From Glycomyces algeriensis (GTDB taxonomy: Bacteria; Actinomycetota; Actinomycetes; Mycobacteriales; Micromonosporaceae): 64,000 nt of DNA. Position 1 is the stretch's first letter, and each line of letters begins with the position of its first letter. Shown one piece after another: positions 45,544 to 54,061 of this stretch. Location: NCBI RefSeq assembly GCF_027622855.1, contig NZ_JAPZVR010000003.1, positions 103,092 to 167,091 on the forward strand, given 5' to 3'. The position numbers were made by a program, and so were the translations under genes. A model generated the notes under the pieces. It saw only the letters and a program-made list of their open reading frames with translations, ran no database searches and had not been told where the DNA came from.

Positions 45544-48474
45544 TCAGCCGCGCTCGGTGCCGAACCCGATGCTGAAGGCGGTGGGCTCGGCCCGCAGCTG
45601 GTACTGGGGCAGGACGCCGGGCCCGCAGGACGCCGAGCCCAGGCCGTGCAGGGCCGCGTCGAGGTTCACGTAGAGCCGGTCGCGCTCGACCAGCTCGTGG
45701 GTGTGCGTCGCCGCCTCAAGGCCCTCGGTCGTCCAGGGCCGCACCGTGAACGCGAAGTGCGGCGCGCCCAGGAATCGCAAAGCCGCCCCGTCCGGGTTCG
45801 CCAGGCGCGCCCACCGCACGTCGGTGCGCGAGCCGTTCTCCTGCGGGAGGGCGTACGGGGTCTGCATCCGGGCGACCGGAGCCTCGTAACGGCCGAGCCG
45901 CGCGGCGGTGCGGGAGTCGGCATAGGCCTCCTCGGGGCCGCCGCCGAACCAGGCGACGGCGTCGTACTCCCTCGGCACGGCCAGCCGCACGCCCAGGCGC
46001 GGCAGCGGGAAGTCCCACTCCCCCAACGGGTTCACGGCCACGTGCAACCACAGCACCCCGGACTCGGGCCGATACGTCCACTCGTACTCGGCGAGCATCC
46101 CGATCTCGGCACCGGCGGCGCCGACCCTGGTGGCGACCGTGAGGCCGCGGTCGTCGGCGGTGATGCCGAGGACCTTGTGCTCCAAGCGGTCCAGGCCCGC
46201 GTTCCGGTGGCGCCACCGCTCCGCGAGAGACGTGCCGCCCCAGGCGATCCGGTCGTTGTCGACCGGCGCCCGCCACAGGTCCAGTTGCGGCCCTGCCACT
46301 TCGACGCCGTCGAGCACGCGCAGGCGCCCGAGGGCGTCGAACTCGGCCCCGCCGAGGCGGTACCCGCCCGCGACCGCGACCGGGCTCGCCACCGGCCCGA
46401 CTACCGGTGCCGCGGTGTACGGCAGCACTACCTGGCCCCACGCGATCTCATGGCCGGCCTCCGCCCAGGCCGCGTCGCGCGCGAGCACGGCGTGCACGCT
46501 CACCGCGCGCTCACCGTTCGCCGCGTCGAAGGCCTTGGCGAGCGCCTCAGTCCACGGGACCTGGACCGACGCCCCGGCCGCCACCGCGGGTGCCTCCAGG
46601 TCGCCCTGCGCGATCGCCGCACCGTCGTCGTCCATCCGCCAGGTGAAGCGCAAGTGCCCGGTGTCGGCGAAGTCGTGGCCGTTGGCGACCGTGATGGTCC
46701 GGTCCGCCGGGTCGATGCCGATCCTGACCGGCTCGATCACCTTTTTGTACTCGACCAGCGCCGGCGAGGGGGTGCGGTCGGAGAAGACCAGCCCGTCGGT
46801 GATGAAGTTGGCGTCGTGCAGCGTCTCGCCGAAGTCGCCGCCGTAGGCGAACCACTCGCGGCCGTCCCCGGTGCGGCGCCGGATCCCCTGGTCGATCCAC
46901 TCCCAGACGAACCCGCCCGCGATGCGCTCGTGCTGCTCGAACAGGCGCTGGTAGTCGGCGAGGCCGCCGGGGCCGTTGCCCATGGCGTGCGCGTACTCGC
47001 AGAGGATGAACGGCAGGCCGCGGCGGTGCTCGTCGAGCGCGGGGTCGCTGGTCGGCTCCTCTTCGCGGCGTCCGATGCGCTCGAGCTCGTCGTGCGGCAC
47101 GTACATCATGCTGTAGACGTCGACGTACCCGGAGTCGTAGTCGCTCTCGGAGTGGACGAGGCGGCCGGGGTCGCGCCGCTTCGCCCACGCGGCCATGGCC
47201 TCCAGGTTCACGCCGGCCTTGCATTCGTTCCCGAGGGACCACATGACAACCGAGGCGTGGTTCTTGTCGCGCTCGACCATGCGGGCCATCCGGTCGAGGC
47301 AGGCCTCGCGCCACTGCGGGTCGTCGGCGGGGTTGTTCCGCCATCCATAGAAGTAGAAGCCGTGCGTCTCGAGGTCGCACTCGTCGATGACCCACATGCC
47401 GAGTTCGTCGCAGAGGTCCAGGAACCGGCGGTCCGGCGGGTAGTGGCTGGTGCGGACGGCGTTCACGTTGTGCCGCTTCATGAGCTCGAGGTCGCGGCGC
47501 ATCGTCTCCAGGGTCAGCGTTCGTCCGGTGTCGGGGTCCCATTCGTGGCGGTTGACGCCGCGGAGCAGGATCGGCGTGCCGTTGACCTTGAGGACGCCGC
47601 CTTCCACGGTCACCGTGCGGAAGCCGATCCGCAGTGGCACGCGTTCGGAGTCGGTGGCGACGACGGCGTCGTAGAGCCGCGGCGTCTCCGCCGTCCAGGG
47701 CTCCACGGGCACGGTCACCGTCGCACCGGTCGCGGTGTCGATGCCCAGTTCGGGCACCGTGAGCCGGGCATCGGCGGAGGCCTCCACGCGAAGGGTGCCG
47801 AGGCCGGTGGCGTGGTCGTAGTCGGCGTGCGCGAAGACGTCGTCGATGCCGCCTGCGGGACGGTGGACCAGGGAGACCGGACGGAAGATCCCCGAGACCC
47901 GCCACGTGTCCTGGTCCTCCAGATAGGAGCCCGCCGACCACTGGTGGACGCGGACGGCGACGGTGTTCTCGCCGGGGACGAGGTGATCGGTCGCGTCGAA
48001 CTCGGTGGGCAGGCGCGAGCCCTTCCCGTCGCCGAGGCGGACGCCGTTGACCCACACGGCGAACGCGGAGTCGACCCCCTCGAAGCGCAGCAGGGTGCGT
48101 CCGGTCGCGGGCCAATCGGCGGGCAGGGTGAAGGTGCGCCGGTACTCGCCCGTGGGGTTCGCGTCGGGAACCCGCGGCGGGTCGACCGGGAACGGGTAGT
48201 GGATGTTGACGTACTGCGGCCTGCCGTACGGCGCCTCGCCGTCGAGGTCGTGCATCTGCCAGATCGAGGGGACGGCGAGGGTGTCCCAGCCTCCCGCGTC
48301 GAACGCGGGGGCTTCGAAGCCCTCGGTGAGGTCGTGGAGGCCGGCGGCCAGGTTGAAGCGCCACTCGCCGTCGAGGCTGAGTGCGGCGGCGTCGGAGGCC
48401 GGCGCCGACCGCGGGGCGCACCGGCCGCTCCCGGGACTGAGACTCTCCACATAGGTCATATCGGTTCGACTCAT
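45544..48474 (-). CDS. GH2 beta-galactosidase (LacZ-like)
   Basis: A 976-residue enzyme with the five-domain LacZ layout. A jelly-roll domain (about 30-210; DSAFAVWVNGVRLGDGKGSRLPTEFD) is followed by an Ig-like domain and the catalytic barrel (about 295-590). This has GVNRHEWDPDTGR, NAVRTSHYPP, SLGNECKAG (acid/base Glu) and FILCEYAHAMGNGPGG (nucleophile Glu). The C-terminal Bgal_small_N domain (about 700-970) includes WFGGGPEEAYADSR. Length fits LacZ-type enzymes. No signal peptide, so it is intracellular, acting on galactosides such as those from arabinogalactan. The start is ATG at 48474 or 48459 (an AGGATGAG ribosome site lies before the latter). The long upstream extension is not convincing. 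Confidence 0.9.
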   Translation of the reverse strand: MSRTDMTYVESLSPGSGRCAPRSAPASDAAALSLDGEWRFNLAAGLHDLTEGFEAPAFDAGGWDTLAVPSIWQMHDLDGEAPYGRPQYVNIHYPFPVDPPRVPDANPTGEYRRTFTLPADWPATGRTLLRFEGVDSAFAVWVNGVRLGDGKGSRLPTEFDATDHLVPGENTVAVRVHQWSAGSYLEDQDTWRVSGIFRPVSLVHRPAGGIDDVFAHADYDHATGLGTLRVEASADARLTVPELGIDTATGATVTVPVEPWTAETPRLYDAVVATDSERVPLRIGFRTVTVEGGVLKVNGTPILLRGVNRHEWDPDTGRTLTLETMRRDLELMKRHNVNAVRTSHYPPDRRFLDLCDELGMWVIDECDLETHGFYFYGWRNNPADDPQWREACLDRMARMVERDKNHASVVMWSLGNECKAGVNLEAMAAWAKRRDPGRLVHSESDYDSGYVDVYSMMYVPHDELERIGRREEEPTSDPALDEHRRGLPFILCEYAHAMGNGPGGLADYQRLFEQHERIAGGFVWEWIDQGIRRRTGDGREWFAYGGDFGETLHDANFITDGLVFSDRTPSPALVEYKKVIEPVRIGIDPADRTITVANGHDFADTGHLRFTWRMDDDGAAIAQGDLEAPAVAAGASVQVPWTEALAKAFDAANGERAVSVHAVLARDAAWAEAGHEIAWGQVVLPYTAAPVVGPVASPVAVAGGYRLGGAEFDALGRLRVLDGVEVAGPQLDLWRAPVDNDRIAWGGTSLAERWRHRNAGLDRLEHKVLGITADDRGLTVATRVGAAGAEIGMLAEYEWTYRPESGVLWLHVAVNPLGEWDFPLPRLGVRLAVPREYDAVAWFGGGPEEAYADSRTAARLGRYEAPVARMQTPYALPQENGSRTDVRWARLANPDGAALRFLGAPHFAFTVRPWTTEGLEAATHTHELVERDRLYVNLDAALHGLGSASCGPGVLPQYQLRAEPTAFSIGFGTERG

Positions 48475-48536
48475 CCTCAGTCCATCCTCTCGAAACCCCG
48501 GCCGCCCGTCCCGAGCGCAGGCGTCCTTGTGCGAGG

Positions 48537-48640
48537 TTAGGAAACCTCCAGCGCCCAGGACTGGTCGATATTCACCCACTTGTGGTCGGTTTTCAGGGCC
48601 TCGCCGCAGGTGCCGGTCGCGGCCGCGACCGATCGTCGGC
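48537..48640 (-). pseudogene. Possible 3' remnant of a lost coding sequence
   Basis: Reading backwards from a TAA at 48537-48539, about 30 codons have typical high-GC third positions and read AAATGTCGEALK, then TDHKWVNIDQSWALEVS. The peptide resembles a genuine C-terminus. Further upstream (past about 48640) the composition becomes AT-richer and the frame loses coding character. No start or recognisable domain is present. It might be the tail of a secreted or carbohydrate-active protein deleted when the xylanase region was rearranged. Confidence 0.4.
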
Positions 48641-48674
48641 CTGCGTAGCGGCAAGGTGACGCGTGCTGATAATT

Positions 48675-48689
48675 TCCGAAACTTTCGGA
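48675..48689. promoter_or_regulatory. Xylanase-type palindrome upstream of the GH11 gene
   Basis: TCCGAAACTTTCGGA, a perfect 15-bp palindrome about one centre base. Its core, CGAAA-N-TTTCG, is the kind of repeat described upstream of Streptomyces xylanase genes. Related pieces lie downstream: CCGAAGGTTC near 48729, and ACTTT-TCCG-AAAGT at 48810-48823 just before the promoter. The 48640-48933 gap is otherwise AT-richer than average and non-coding. Confidence 0.6.
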
Positions 48690-48809
48690 TTCACTGATTC
48701 TTCGAGATGCTGTGCAAAGTGGCGGATTCCGAAGGTTCTCGTTGGGATTCGCCCTTGAACAGGACTGATGCTCATCGGTTGCCAGGAAATTGCCTTGAAA
48801 AGTTCCGAT

Positions 48810-48855
48810 ACTTTTCCGAAAGTCATTGACACGTTCCGATGCGCAGTCCACGATG
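48810..48855 (+). promoter_or_regulatory. Promoter and ACTTT-TCCG-AAAGT element of the GH11 gene
   Basis: TTGACA (48826-48831) and ACGATG (48850-48855) are 18 bp apart. The inverted repeat ACTTT-TCCG-AAAGT (48810-48823) ends 2 bp before the -35 box, so a repressor bound there would touch the promoter. Confidence 0.55.
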
Positions 48856-48933
48856 GTCATCATCGATAGATAGATGCCTCTCGATGCGGTCGGCGATTCC
48901 CGCAGACCGGACGCAACGTTCCAAGGAGTCAGG

Positions 48934-49917
48934 ATGTCATCCGACAACCCGCCCCCCAGCCTCTTCAGCCGCCGGAACCTCCTCCTCGGCGGCACGGGAG
49001 CACTCGCGCTCGGCGCCTCGGGGCTGATCATGCCCGGCACTGCCCACGCCCAGCAGGTCATCACCACCAACCAGGAGGGCACCCACAACGGGTACTACTA
49101 CTCCTTCTGGACCGACACGCAGGGCAAGGCCTCCATGACCCTCGGCGCCGGCGGGAACTACAGCTCCCAGTGGAACGGCGCCAACAACTGGGTCGGCGGC
49201 AAGGGCTGGGCCAACGGCGGACGCCGCGTCGTGGACTACAACGGCTCGGTCAACCACGGCAGCAACGGCTACCTCGCGCTCTACGGCTGGACCTCGAACC
49301 CGCTGGTCGAGTACTACATCGTCGAATCCCACGGCCCGTACAACCCCAGCAGCGGCGCCACCAGCCGCGGCACGGCCAACATCAACGGCGGCACCTACAA
49401 CATCCTCCAGACCACGCGGTACAACGCCCCGTCCGTGGAGGGCACCAAGACCTTCCAGCAGTACTGGAGCGTCCGCCAGTCCAAGCGCACCTCCGGCTCC
49501 ATCGACACCGGCGCGCACTTCGACGCCTGGGCCCGGGCCGGGATGAACCTCGGCGCGTTCAGCTACTACATGATCATGGCGACCGAGGGCTACCAGTCCT
49601 CCGGCAACTCCAACATCACCGTCGGCAGCACGGGCGGCGGCGGTGGCGGGGGCGGCGGCACCTGCTCCGCGGTGCTCTCGGCCGGCCAGCGCTGGAGCGA
49701 CCGCTACAACCTCAACGTCACGGTCTCGGGCAAGAGCGACTGGCGGACGACGCTGAACATCCCGTCGCCCGCGAAGGTCCTCTCGACCTGGAACTGCAGC
49801 GCGTCCTACCCGACCGCGCAGCAGCTCGTCGCCACGCCGAACGGGAGCGGCAACACGTTCGGGCTGACCATCCAGGCCAACGGCAACTGGAACTGGCCGA
49901 CCGTCGCGTGCGGTTGA
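48934..49917 (+). CDS. Tat-exported GH11 endo-1,4-beta-xylanase
   Basis: A 327-residue secreted xylanase. The Tat-type leader has [21 protein letters not shown] (twin Arg at about 12-13), with cleavage near TAHAQQ. The GH11 jelly roll (about 40-228) shows the nucleophile in [14 protein letters not shown] (Glu126) and the acid/base in [11 protein letters not shown] (Glu218). A Gly-only linker (about 233-245) precedes an 85-residue C-terminal module with two Cys residues, likely carbohydrate-binding and beta-sandwich ([26 protein letters not shown]2/CBM60-like, not certain). It cuts xylan outside the cell. AAGGAG precedes the ATG at 48934; an upstream ATG at 48874 would put extra residues before the Tat leader. 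CGAAA/TTTCG elements upstream suggest xylan control. Confidence 0.92.
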   Translation: MSSDNPPPSLFSRRNLLLGGTGALALGASGLIMPGTAHAQQVITTNQEGTHNGYYYSFWTDTQGKASMTLGAGGNYSSQWNGANNWVGGKGWANGGRRVVDYNGSVNHGSNGYLALYGWTSNPLVEYYIVESHGPYNPSSGATSRGTANINGGTYNILQTTRYNAPSVEGTKTFQQYWSVRQSKRTSGSIDTGAHFDAWARAGMNLGAFSYYMIMATEGYQSSGNSNITVGSTGGGGGGGGGTCSAVLSAGQRWSDRYNLNVTVSGKSDWRTTLNIPSPAKVLSTWNCSASYPTAQQLVATPNGSGNTFGLTIQANGNWNWPTVACG

Positions 49918-49924
49918 GCCGGCG

Positions 49925-49961
49925 GCGGGGTCCTCGGAACCCCAACCTCCGGGGACCCCGC
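49925..49961 (+). terminator. Terminator of the GH11 gene
   Basis: A 9-bp stem (GCGGGGTCC / GGACCCCGC) with a long loop, 7 bp beyond the xylanase stop codon. Confidence 0.55.
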
Positions 49962-50000
49962 GTCGACTGTCCATTAGGACGCTGACGGTGTGATCATCTT

Positions 50001-50027
50001 GCGGCCCAGCGCTTCGCGTTGGGCCGC
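50001..50027 (-). terminator. Terminator of the MarR gene
   Basis: An 11-bp stem with one wobble (GCGGCCCAGCG / CGTTGGGCCGC) and a CTTCG loop, downstream of the minus-strand MarR stop at 50032. Confidence 0.7.
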
Positions 50028-50031
50028 TCGG

Positions 50032-50502
50032 TCATTCCCGGGGGTGCTCTCCCAGGCGCGCGGCGATGCGCTCGAGCGCGGCGAGGTCGTCCGGTTCGAG
50101 CCGGTCGATGAAGTGGCGGCGCACCGACTCGACGTGGGCGGGCGCGGCCTCCTCGAGGACGCGCAGGCCTTCGGGGGTGAGCACGAGCAGGCAGCCCCTG
50201 CCGTCGGCCGGGTCGGGGTCGCGGCGCAGGAGCCCGCGCGACTCCATGCGGCTGGCATGGCGGGAGAGCCGGCTGCGGGACCAGCCCATCTTGTCGGCCT
50301 GCTCCCCCAGGGTGCTGGTGCGGCCGGGACGCTCGGACAGGGTGCTCAGGACCTCGTAGTCGGGTTCGGAGAGCCCGATCGCGGCGAGGTCGCGGGCGGT
50401 GCCGTGGCGGACGGCGACCATGACCCGCCGGAAGGCCCGCCAGGCCCGCTCTTCCTCAGGTTCGAGCCAGCGCACGTCCCCCGCCGAAAAAGTCGTTGAC
50501 AT
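50032..50502 (-). CDS. MarR-family transcriptional regulator
   Basis: A 156-residue regulator. The winged helix (about 45-115) contains LSEPDYEVLSTLSERPGRTSTLGEQADKMGWSRSRLSRHASRMESRGLLRRDPDPADGRGCLLVLTPEG, with the wing DPADGRG typical of MarR. The N- and C-terminal helices form the dimer. It is divergent from the flavin reductase-GNAT gene and its own start codon lies inside a 17-bp palindrome, so it probably represses both genes until a redox-active or phenolic ligand binds. Confidence 0.92.
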   Translation of the reverse strand: MSTTFSAGDVRWLEPEEERAWRAFRRVMVAVRHGTARDLAAIGLSEPDYEVLSTLSERPGRTSTLGEQADKMGWSRSRLSRHASRMESRGLLRRDPDPADGRGCLLVLTPEGLRVLEEAAPAHVESVRRHFIDRLEPDDLAALERIAARLGEHPRE

Positions 50503-50511
50503 GTAATCAAC
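50495..50511. promoter_or_regulatory. MarR operator overlapping the marR-like start codon
   Basis: GTTGACATGTAATCAAC has perfect 5-bp arms GTTGA and TCAAC. It covers the MarR start codon and lies 23 bp before the ATG of the divergent fusion gene. A second imperfect copy of the arm, CATGTCAACG, occurs at 50533-50542, where the fusion gene starts. Confidence 0.65.
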
Positions 50512-50533
50512 CTAGCACGTAGACTTCGTTTCC

Positions 50534-51610
50534 ATGTCAACGAAAAAACTTCGCGTCCTCGTCCTCATGTGCAGCACCCGCCCCGGCGCGCTCGGCCCCG
50601 TTGTGAACCGGTGGCTCCTCGACGCGGTCGCCGACCGGGCCGCCGAGCTCGGCGCCGAACTGGTGCCGGCCGCCCTGGGCGACTTGGACCTGCCGTTCCT
50701 CGACGAGGAGGAGCACCCGTCCTCGGGCGCCTACCGGCACGAGCACACTCGCAAGTGGAGTGCGATCGCCGACGCCGCAGACGGGTTCATCGCGGTCACG
50801 CCCGAGTACAACTACGGCATGCCGGCGACTTTGAAGAACGCGTTGGACTACCTGAGCGCCGAATGGGCCTGGAAGCCGATCGGCTTCGTCAGCTACGGCC
50901 ACACCTCGGCGGGCACCCGCGCGGTGCAGCACGCCAAGCAGGTGGTGACCACGCTGCGCATGATGCCGCTGGGTGCCACGGTCGCCCTCCGCATCGGCGA
51001 GGCGGTCGAGGCGGGGGCGCTGCGGCCGGACCCGGCCCGCGACGCGGCGGCCGTCGGACTGCTCGACGAGCTCGCGCGGGTCGCCAGTGCCTTGCGTCCC
51101 ATGCGCGAAGCCGCCCGGTCCGACGCGCGGCCCGGTCCGGTGGCGGGGTCGTACGCGCGGGCGCTCACGCCCGACGACGCCGCGGAGGTCACCGTGCTGC
51201 AGCGGTGCTGCTGGGTGGAGGAGGCGATCGTCAACGACACCATCGACATTCCGGCGCTGCACGAGTCGGTGGAGGAGGTGCGCGCCTGGCTCGGCGAGTG
51301 GAGCACCACGGGCCTCTGGCTCGACGGGCGGCTGCTCGGCATCGTGCGGACCCGCCGAGTGGGTGACGCCTGGGACATCGGGCGGCTCGCCGTCGCCCCC
51401 GACCAGCGCGGGCGGGGCCTGGGCAGGTGGCTGCTGCGGACCGCCGAGGCCGCGGCCGGACCGGAGTGCCGCCGCTTCGTGCTGTTCACCGGCGCGAAGA
51501 GCCGGCGGAACATCGACTTCTATGAGCGCGAAGGGTATGCGCGGTCCTCGGACGAGGCCCCTGACGGCACGGTCGCGCTCGCCAAGGAGCGGGCGGACCT
51601 CGCCGGTTGA
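50534..51610 (+). CDS. NADPH-dependent FMN reductase fused to a GNAT acetyltransferase
   Basis: A 358-residue two-domain protein. Residues about 7-185 form a flavodoxin-like NAD(P)H-dependent FMN reductase: RVLVLMCSTRPGALGPVVNRWLL (FMN phosphate loop), VTPEYNYGMPATLKNALDYL (the family hallmark) and VSYGHTSAGTRAVQHAKQVV. Residues about 205-355 are a GNAT domain, with IGRLAVAPDQRGRGLGRWLLRTAEAA (acetyl-CoA loop) and ARSSDEAPDGTVAL at the end. The linker PVAGSYARALTPDD joins them. Such a fusion is unusual; it may reduce a quinone or nitroaromatic and acetylate the resulting amine or thiol. The divergent MarR gene fits detoxification. No frame break was seen between domains. Confidence 0.88.
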   Translation: MSTKKLRVLVLMCSTRPGALGPVVNRWLLDAVADRAAELGAELVPAALGDLDLPFLDEEEHPSSGAYRHEHTRKWSAIADAADGFIAVTPEYNYGMPATLKNALDYLSAEWAWKPIGFVSYGHTSAGTRAVQHAKQVVTTLRMMPLGATVALRIGEAVEAGALRPDPARDAAAVGLLDELARVASALRPMREAARSDARPGPVAGSYARALTPDDAAEVTVLQRCCWVEEAIVNDTIDIPALHESVEEVRAWLGEWSTTGLWLDGRLLGIVRTRRVGDAWDIGRLAVAPDQRGRGLGRWLLRTAEAAAGPECRRFVLFTGAKSRRNIDFYEREGYARSSDEAPDGTVALAKERADLAG

Positions 51611-51617
51611 GGCGCCA

Positions 51618-52479
51618 TCAGTGGAGATGCGTTGCGGCCCAGCCCTGCAGGGCGGTCGGCGTGGTGGTCGCGATCGTGCGGGGGTTCTCGGGGGTGTAGT
51701 CGTCCCTGATCCCCACGGTCATCATCACGATCGCGTCGACCTGCGCCGCCGGCATCCCGAAGGAGGCCAGCGTCGAACGGAGCTCGGCGTCGCTGATCTG
51801 CCGGGGCTCCACCGCATGGCCGAGGGCCTCGGTCAGGATCCCGGCGACCTGCCTGAAGGTGAGGTCCTCGGGTCCGTGCACGCCTTGGACGCTGCGCCCG
51901 GCCCACGACCGGGAGAGCAGGCGGACCGCGGCGACCGCGGCGACGTCCTCGGGCGCGACCCACGGCAGCGGCCGGTCGAGGTCCATCGCGGTCGCCAGCG
52001 TGCCGTCCTTGATCGACTCGAGGTCCATGAAGAGGTTGGTGAAGAAGTAGCCGCAGCGCAGGTGCGTGACGGAGGCGCCGCTGGCTTCGAGGGCGAGCTC
52101 CGTGGCGGCGAGGCCGTCGATCTCACCGACGCCGTGGCGCTTCTCCGCGCCGCCGCTGGACTGGAACACCACGCGCGGGATGCGGTTGGCCTGGACGGCG
52201 GCACGGAGGTTCCCAGCCGCGTTCACGTGCGCTTCGACCGGGTCGCGGTCCGTGGCGGTCGGGCTGACCCAGTAGAGGGCGTCGAGACCGGTCGTCGCGT
52301 CCACAACGGAGTCCGCGTCCCACGCGTCGAGCGGTGCGGTGTCGACGTGCGCGGCGATGCCGGGATCGAGGGTGCCCGGGTCGCGCAATAGCGCGCGCGG
52401 GCGGACGCCGGCCTGGACGAGCAGGCGCAGCACGTGTGCGCCGACGTGGCCTTTCGGGTGTCATCACTCCGATGCTCAC
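51618..52479 (-). pseudogene. NmrA-like NAD(P)-binding protein with N-terminal frameshift
   Basis: A gene of about 286 residues if repaired. It starts at GTG 52479 with AAGGAG upstream (peptide VSIGVMTPE), but one extra base in the TTT/AAA run at 52452-52454 shifts the frame; the rest continues GHVGAHVLRLLVQAG in the other frame. The junction falls exactly in the Rossmann dinucleotide loop, so the two parts clearly belong together. Later motifs (YWVSPTATDRDP, VVFQSSGGAEKRHGVGEIDGLAATE, HLRCGYFFTNLFMDL) are those of NmrA/YtfG-like quinone-sensing reductases. It may be a sequencing error, a recent pseudogene, or a shorter protein from GTG 52433 lacking the nucleotide loop. Confidence 0.8.
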
Positions 52480-52615
52480 GTGGTCACTCCTTCTCCTCGG
52501 TTCCGGCTGGGGCGCTCGGGTTCCGGGCACGCCGGCGCCGCCGGACCGCGGAAGCGGCCGGCGGCGCTCGCAAGAGGACGGGACGTTGCGGCCCGGCGCC
52601 TCAGAGCCGCTTCGC

Positions 52616-52984
52616 TCAGCGGTGCGTGACCTTGTGGAGGACGGCGCGGCTGCGCTCGGGAAGCTCGCCCGCCGCGGACATGATGGCGTCCCTGGCGTCC
52701 TCGATGTGCTCGACGGCCCGGCGGTACCCGGTGGCGGACTTGTGCCGGTCGTAGGCGATCTTGGCGCCGACCACGGCGACCGCGGCGATGCCGGCCACCG
52801 CGAGGATCATGACGATCCGGCCGGTCCGGCTGCCCGACTCGGTCACCAGCGCCTCTTCGTCGTCGTAGGGCTCGTTCTCGGGGAACTCGACGCTGTCGCG
52901 CCCGGCGATGTCCGACAGGCGCAGGGCGTCGGTCTCGACTCCCGGTTCGGCGTTCGACTTCTGCGAATCCTGCTGCGATTTCAT
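52616..52984 (-). CDS. Small single-pass membrane protein, unknown function
   Basis: A 122-residue protein. An acidic N-terminal half (about 1-52; SVEFPENEPYDDEEALVTES) precedes one transmembrane helix (about 57-76; IVMILAVAGIAAVAVVGAKIA) and a basic C-terminal tail (about 78-122; YDRHKSATGYRRAVEHIEDARDA). Charge distribution suggests the tail is cytosolic. No domain recognised. GGAGGATC lies 6 bp before the ATG. Alternatives: a scaffold or stress-envelope protein. Confidence 0.75.
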   Translation of the reverse strand: MKSQQDSQKSNAEPGVETDALRLSDIAGRDSVEFPENEPYDDEEALVTESGSRTGRIVMILAVAGIAAVAVVGAKIAYDRHKSATGYRRAVEHIEDARDAIMSAAGELPERSRAVLHKVTHR

Positions 52985-53222
52985 GGTCAGATCCTCCCAC
53001 GGGTCGGCCTCCGGGGGTTCCCTCTTGCGGCCATCGGAAACCTCGTGTCGCCCAGTCCCGCACGGGACGAGGTCCCCGTTCCCTTGGCGTTCGGCCCCAA
53101 CGGGGTACGCGGAGCCGGGGCACTACCTCCCGCGGTGTAGCCCGATTGACAACCCGGGGCCGATGCCCGGGTGCGGCGGCGGGCTGCAGACTCCACCGCA
53201 TGCGGCGGCCCGCCGCGGTCCG

Positions 53223-53657
53223 ATGTTAGGAGCGTTCACGTTGAAGCTGTTCTTCCTGGGGTGGACGCGGTTCGTCGTCGTCCTCCTCGTGCTCCAGGTC
53301 GGCCTCGCCGGCTGGGGCGCCGTCTCGGGAGGCGGCGAGCGGGTGATGCGGTTCATCGCCCACGCCGGCAACGGCGGCATGCTGTTCCTCTGGCTGATGC
53401 TCTCGGTCGTCTTCGCCCTCATCGCCAGGCCGGGATGGAAGACCGTGCTGCTGACCGCGTTGTCGGCCTTCATGATCTTCCTGCAGGGCGCGTTCGCGTA
53501 CGGGTTCGGCACCGAAGGCGTGGGCGGCGGCGTCGGCATCGCCCTCCACGCGCTCAACGGCCTCGCCATCCTCACTCTGCAAGTGGTCGTCGCCCGCCGC
53601 GCCAAGCGTGCGGTCGACGCCAAGCGCGCCCTAAAAGCGGAAGGAGTCCCGGCATGA
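53223..53657 (+). CDS. DUF6220-like four-helix membrane protein (copy 1)
   Basis: A 144-residue membrane protein with four helices (about 8-28, 43-64, 70-92 and 102-124) and a charged C-terminus. The motifs FIAHAGNGGMLFL and GIALHALNGLAILTLQ, each with His-x-x-Asn/Gly, recall four-helix haem- or quinone-binding membrane proteins of the DUF6220 type. The next gene, a paralogue, overlaps its stop by 4 bp. The ATG at 53223 follows no clear ribosome site; a TTG at 53241 with AGGAG upstream is an alternative start. Confidence 0.75.
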   Translation: MLGAFTLKLFFLGWTRFVVVLLVLQVGLAGWGAVSGGGERVMRFIAHAGNGGMLFLWLMLSVVFALIARPGWKTVLLTALSAFMIFLQGAFAYGFGTEGVGGGVGIALHALNGLAILTLQVVVARRAKRAVDAKRALKAEGVPA

Positions 53658-54061
53658 GCCCCTTCGCCACGGTCCTGCGGATCTGGATGACGCTGCTGCT
53701 GGCGCTGCTGGTCGTCCAGTTCGCCCTGGCCGGTTTCGGCGTCGGCTACAGCGGCGCGATCGACGACGGCTTCGAGATGCACTTCCGCAACGGCAACGCC
53801 CTGCTGTACCTCTACGCGGCCGCGGTCCTGATCGCCCTCGCGGCCCGGGCCGGAGCCCGGATCGTATGGCTGACCGCACTGGGGACATTCCTCGTGCTGC
53901 TCCAGCACGGCATGGCCATCGTGAACGTGCCCGGGACGCTCTGGGGCCAGTCGCTGTTCCTGTTCCACGCCCTCAACGGCCTGGCCCTCATCTTCCTCGC
54001 GTACAAGACCGGCGCCCTGCTCCGCAAGGAGCGCCGGGAGATGACTCAGCGCGTGTCGTAG
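53654..54061 (+). CDS. DUF6220-like four-helix membrane protein (copy 2)
   Basis: A 135-residue paralogue of the preceding protein. The four helices align, with MHFRNGNALLYLYAAAVLIALAARAGAR and FLFHALNGLALIFLAYKTG matching copy 1. ATGA overlap and GGAAGGAG upstream indicate coupled translation. The pair may form a heterodimer. It ends with a 16-bp overlap with the convergent HxlR-type gene, so transcripts may interfere. Confidence 0.82.
   Translation: MSPFATVLRIWMTLLLALLVVQFALAGFGVGYSGAIDDGFEMHFRNGNALLYLYAAAVLIALAARAGARIVWLTALGTFLVLLQHGMAIVNVPGTLWGQSLFLFHALNGLALIFLAYKTGALLRKERREMTQRVS

Noticed and set aside
45646-48540. Long plus-strand open frame opposite the GH2 gene
   Set aside because: Antisense of a complete LacZ-type enzyme with intact catalytic Glu residues; no own motifs.
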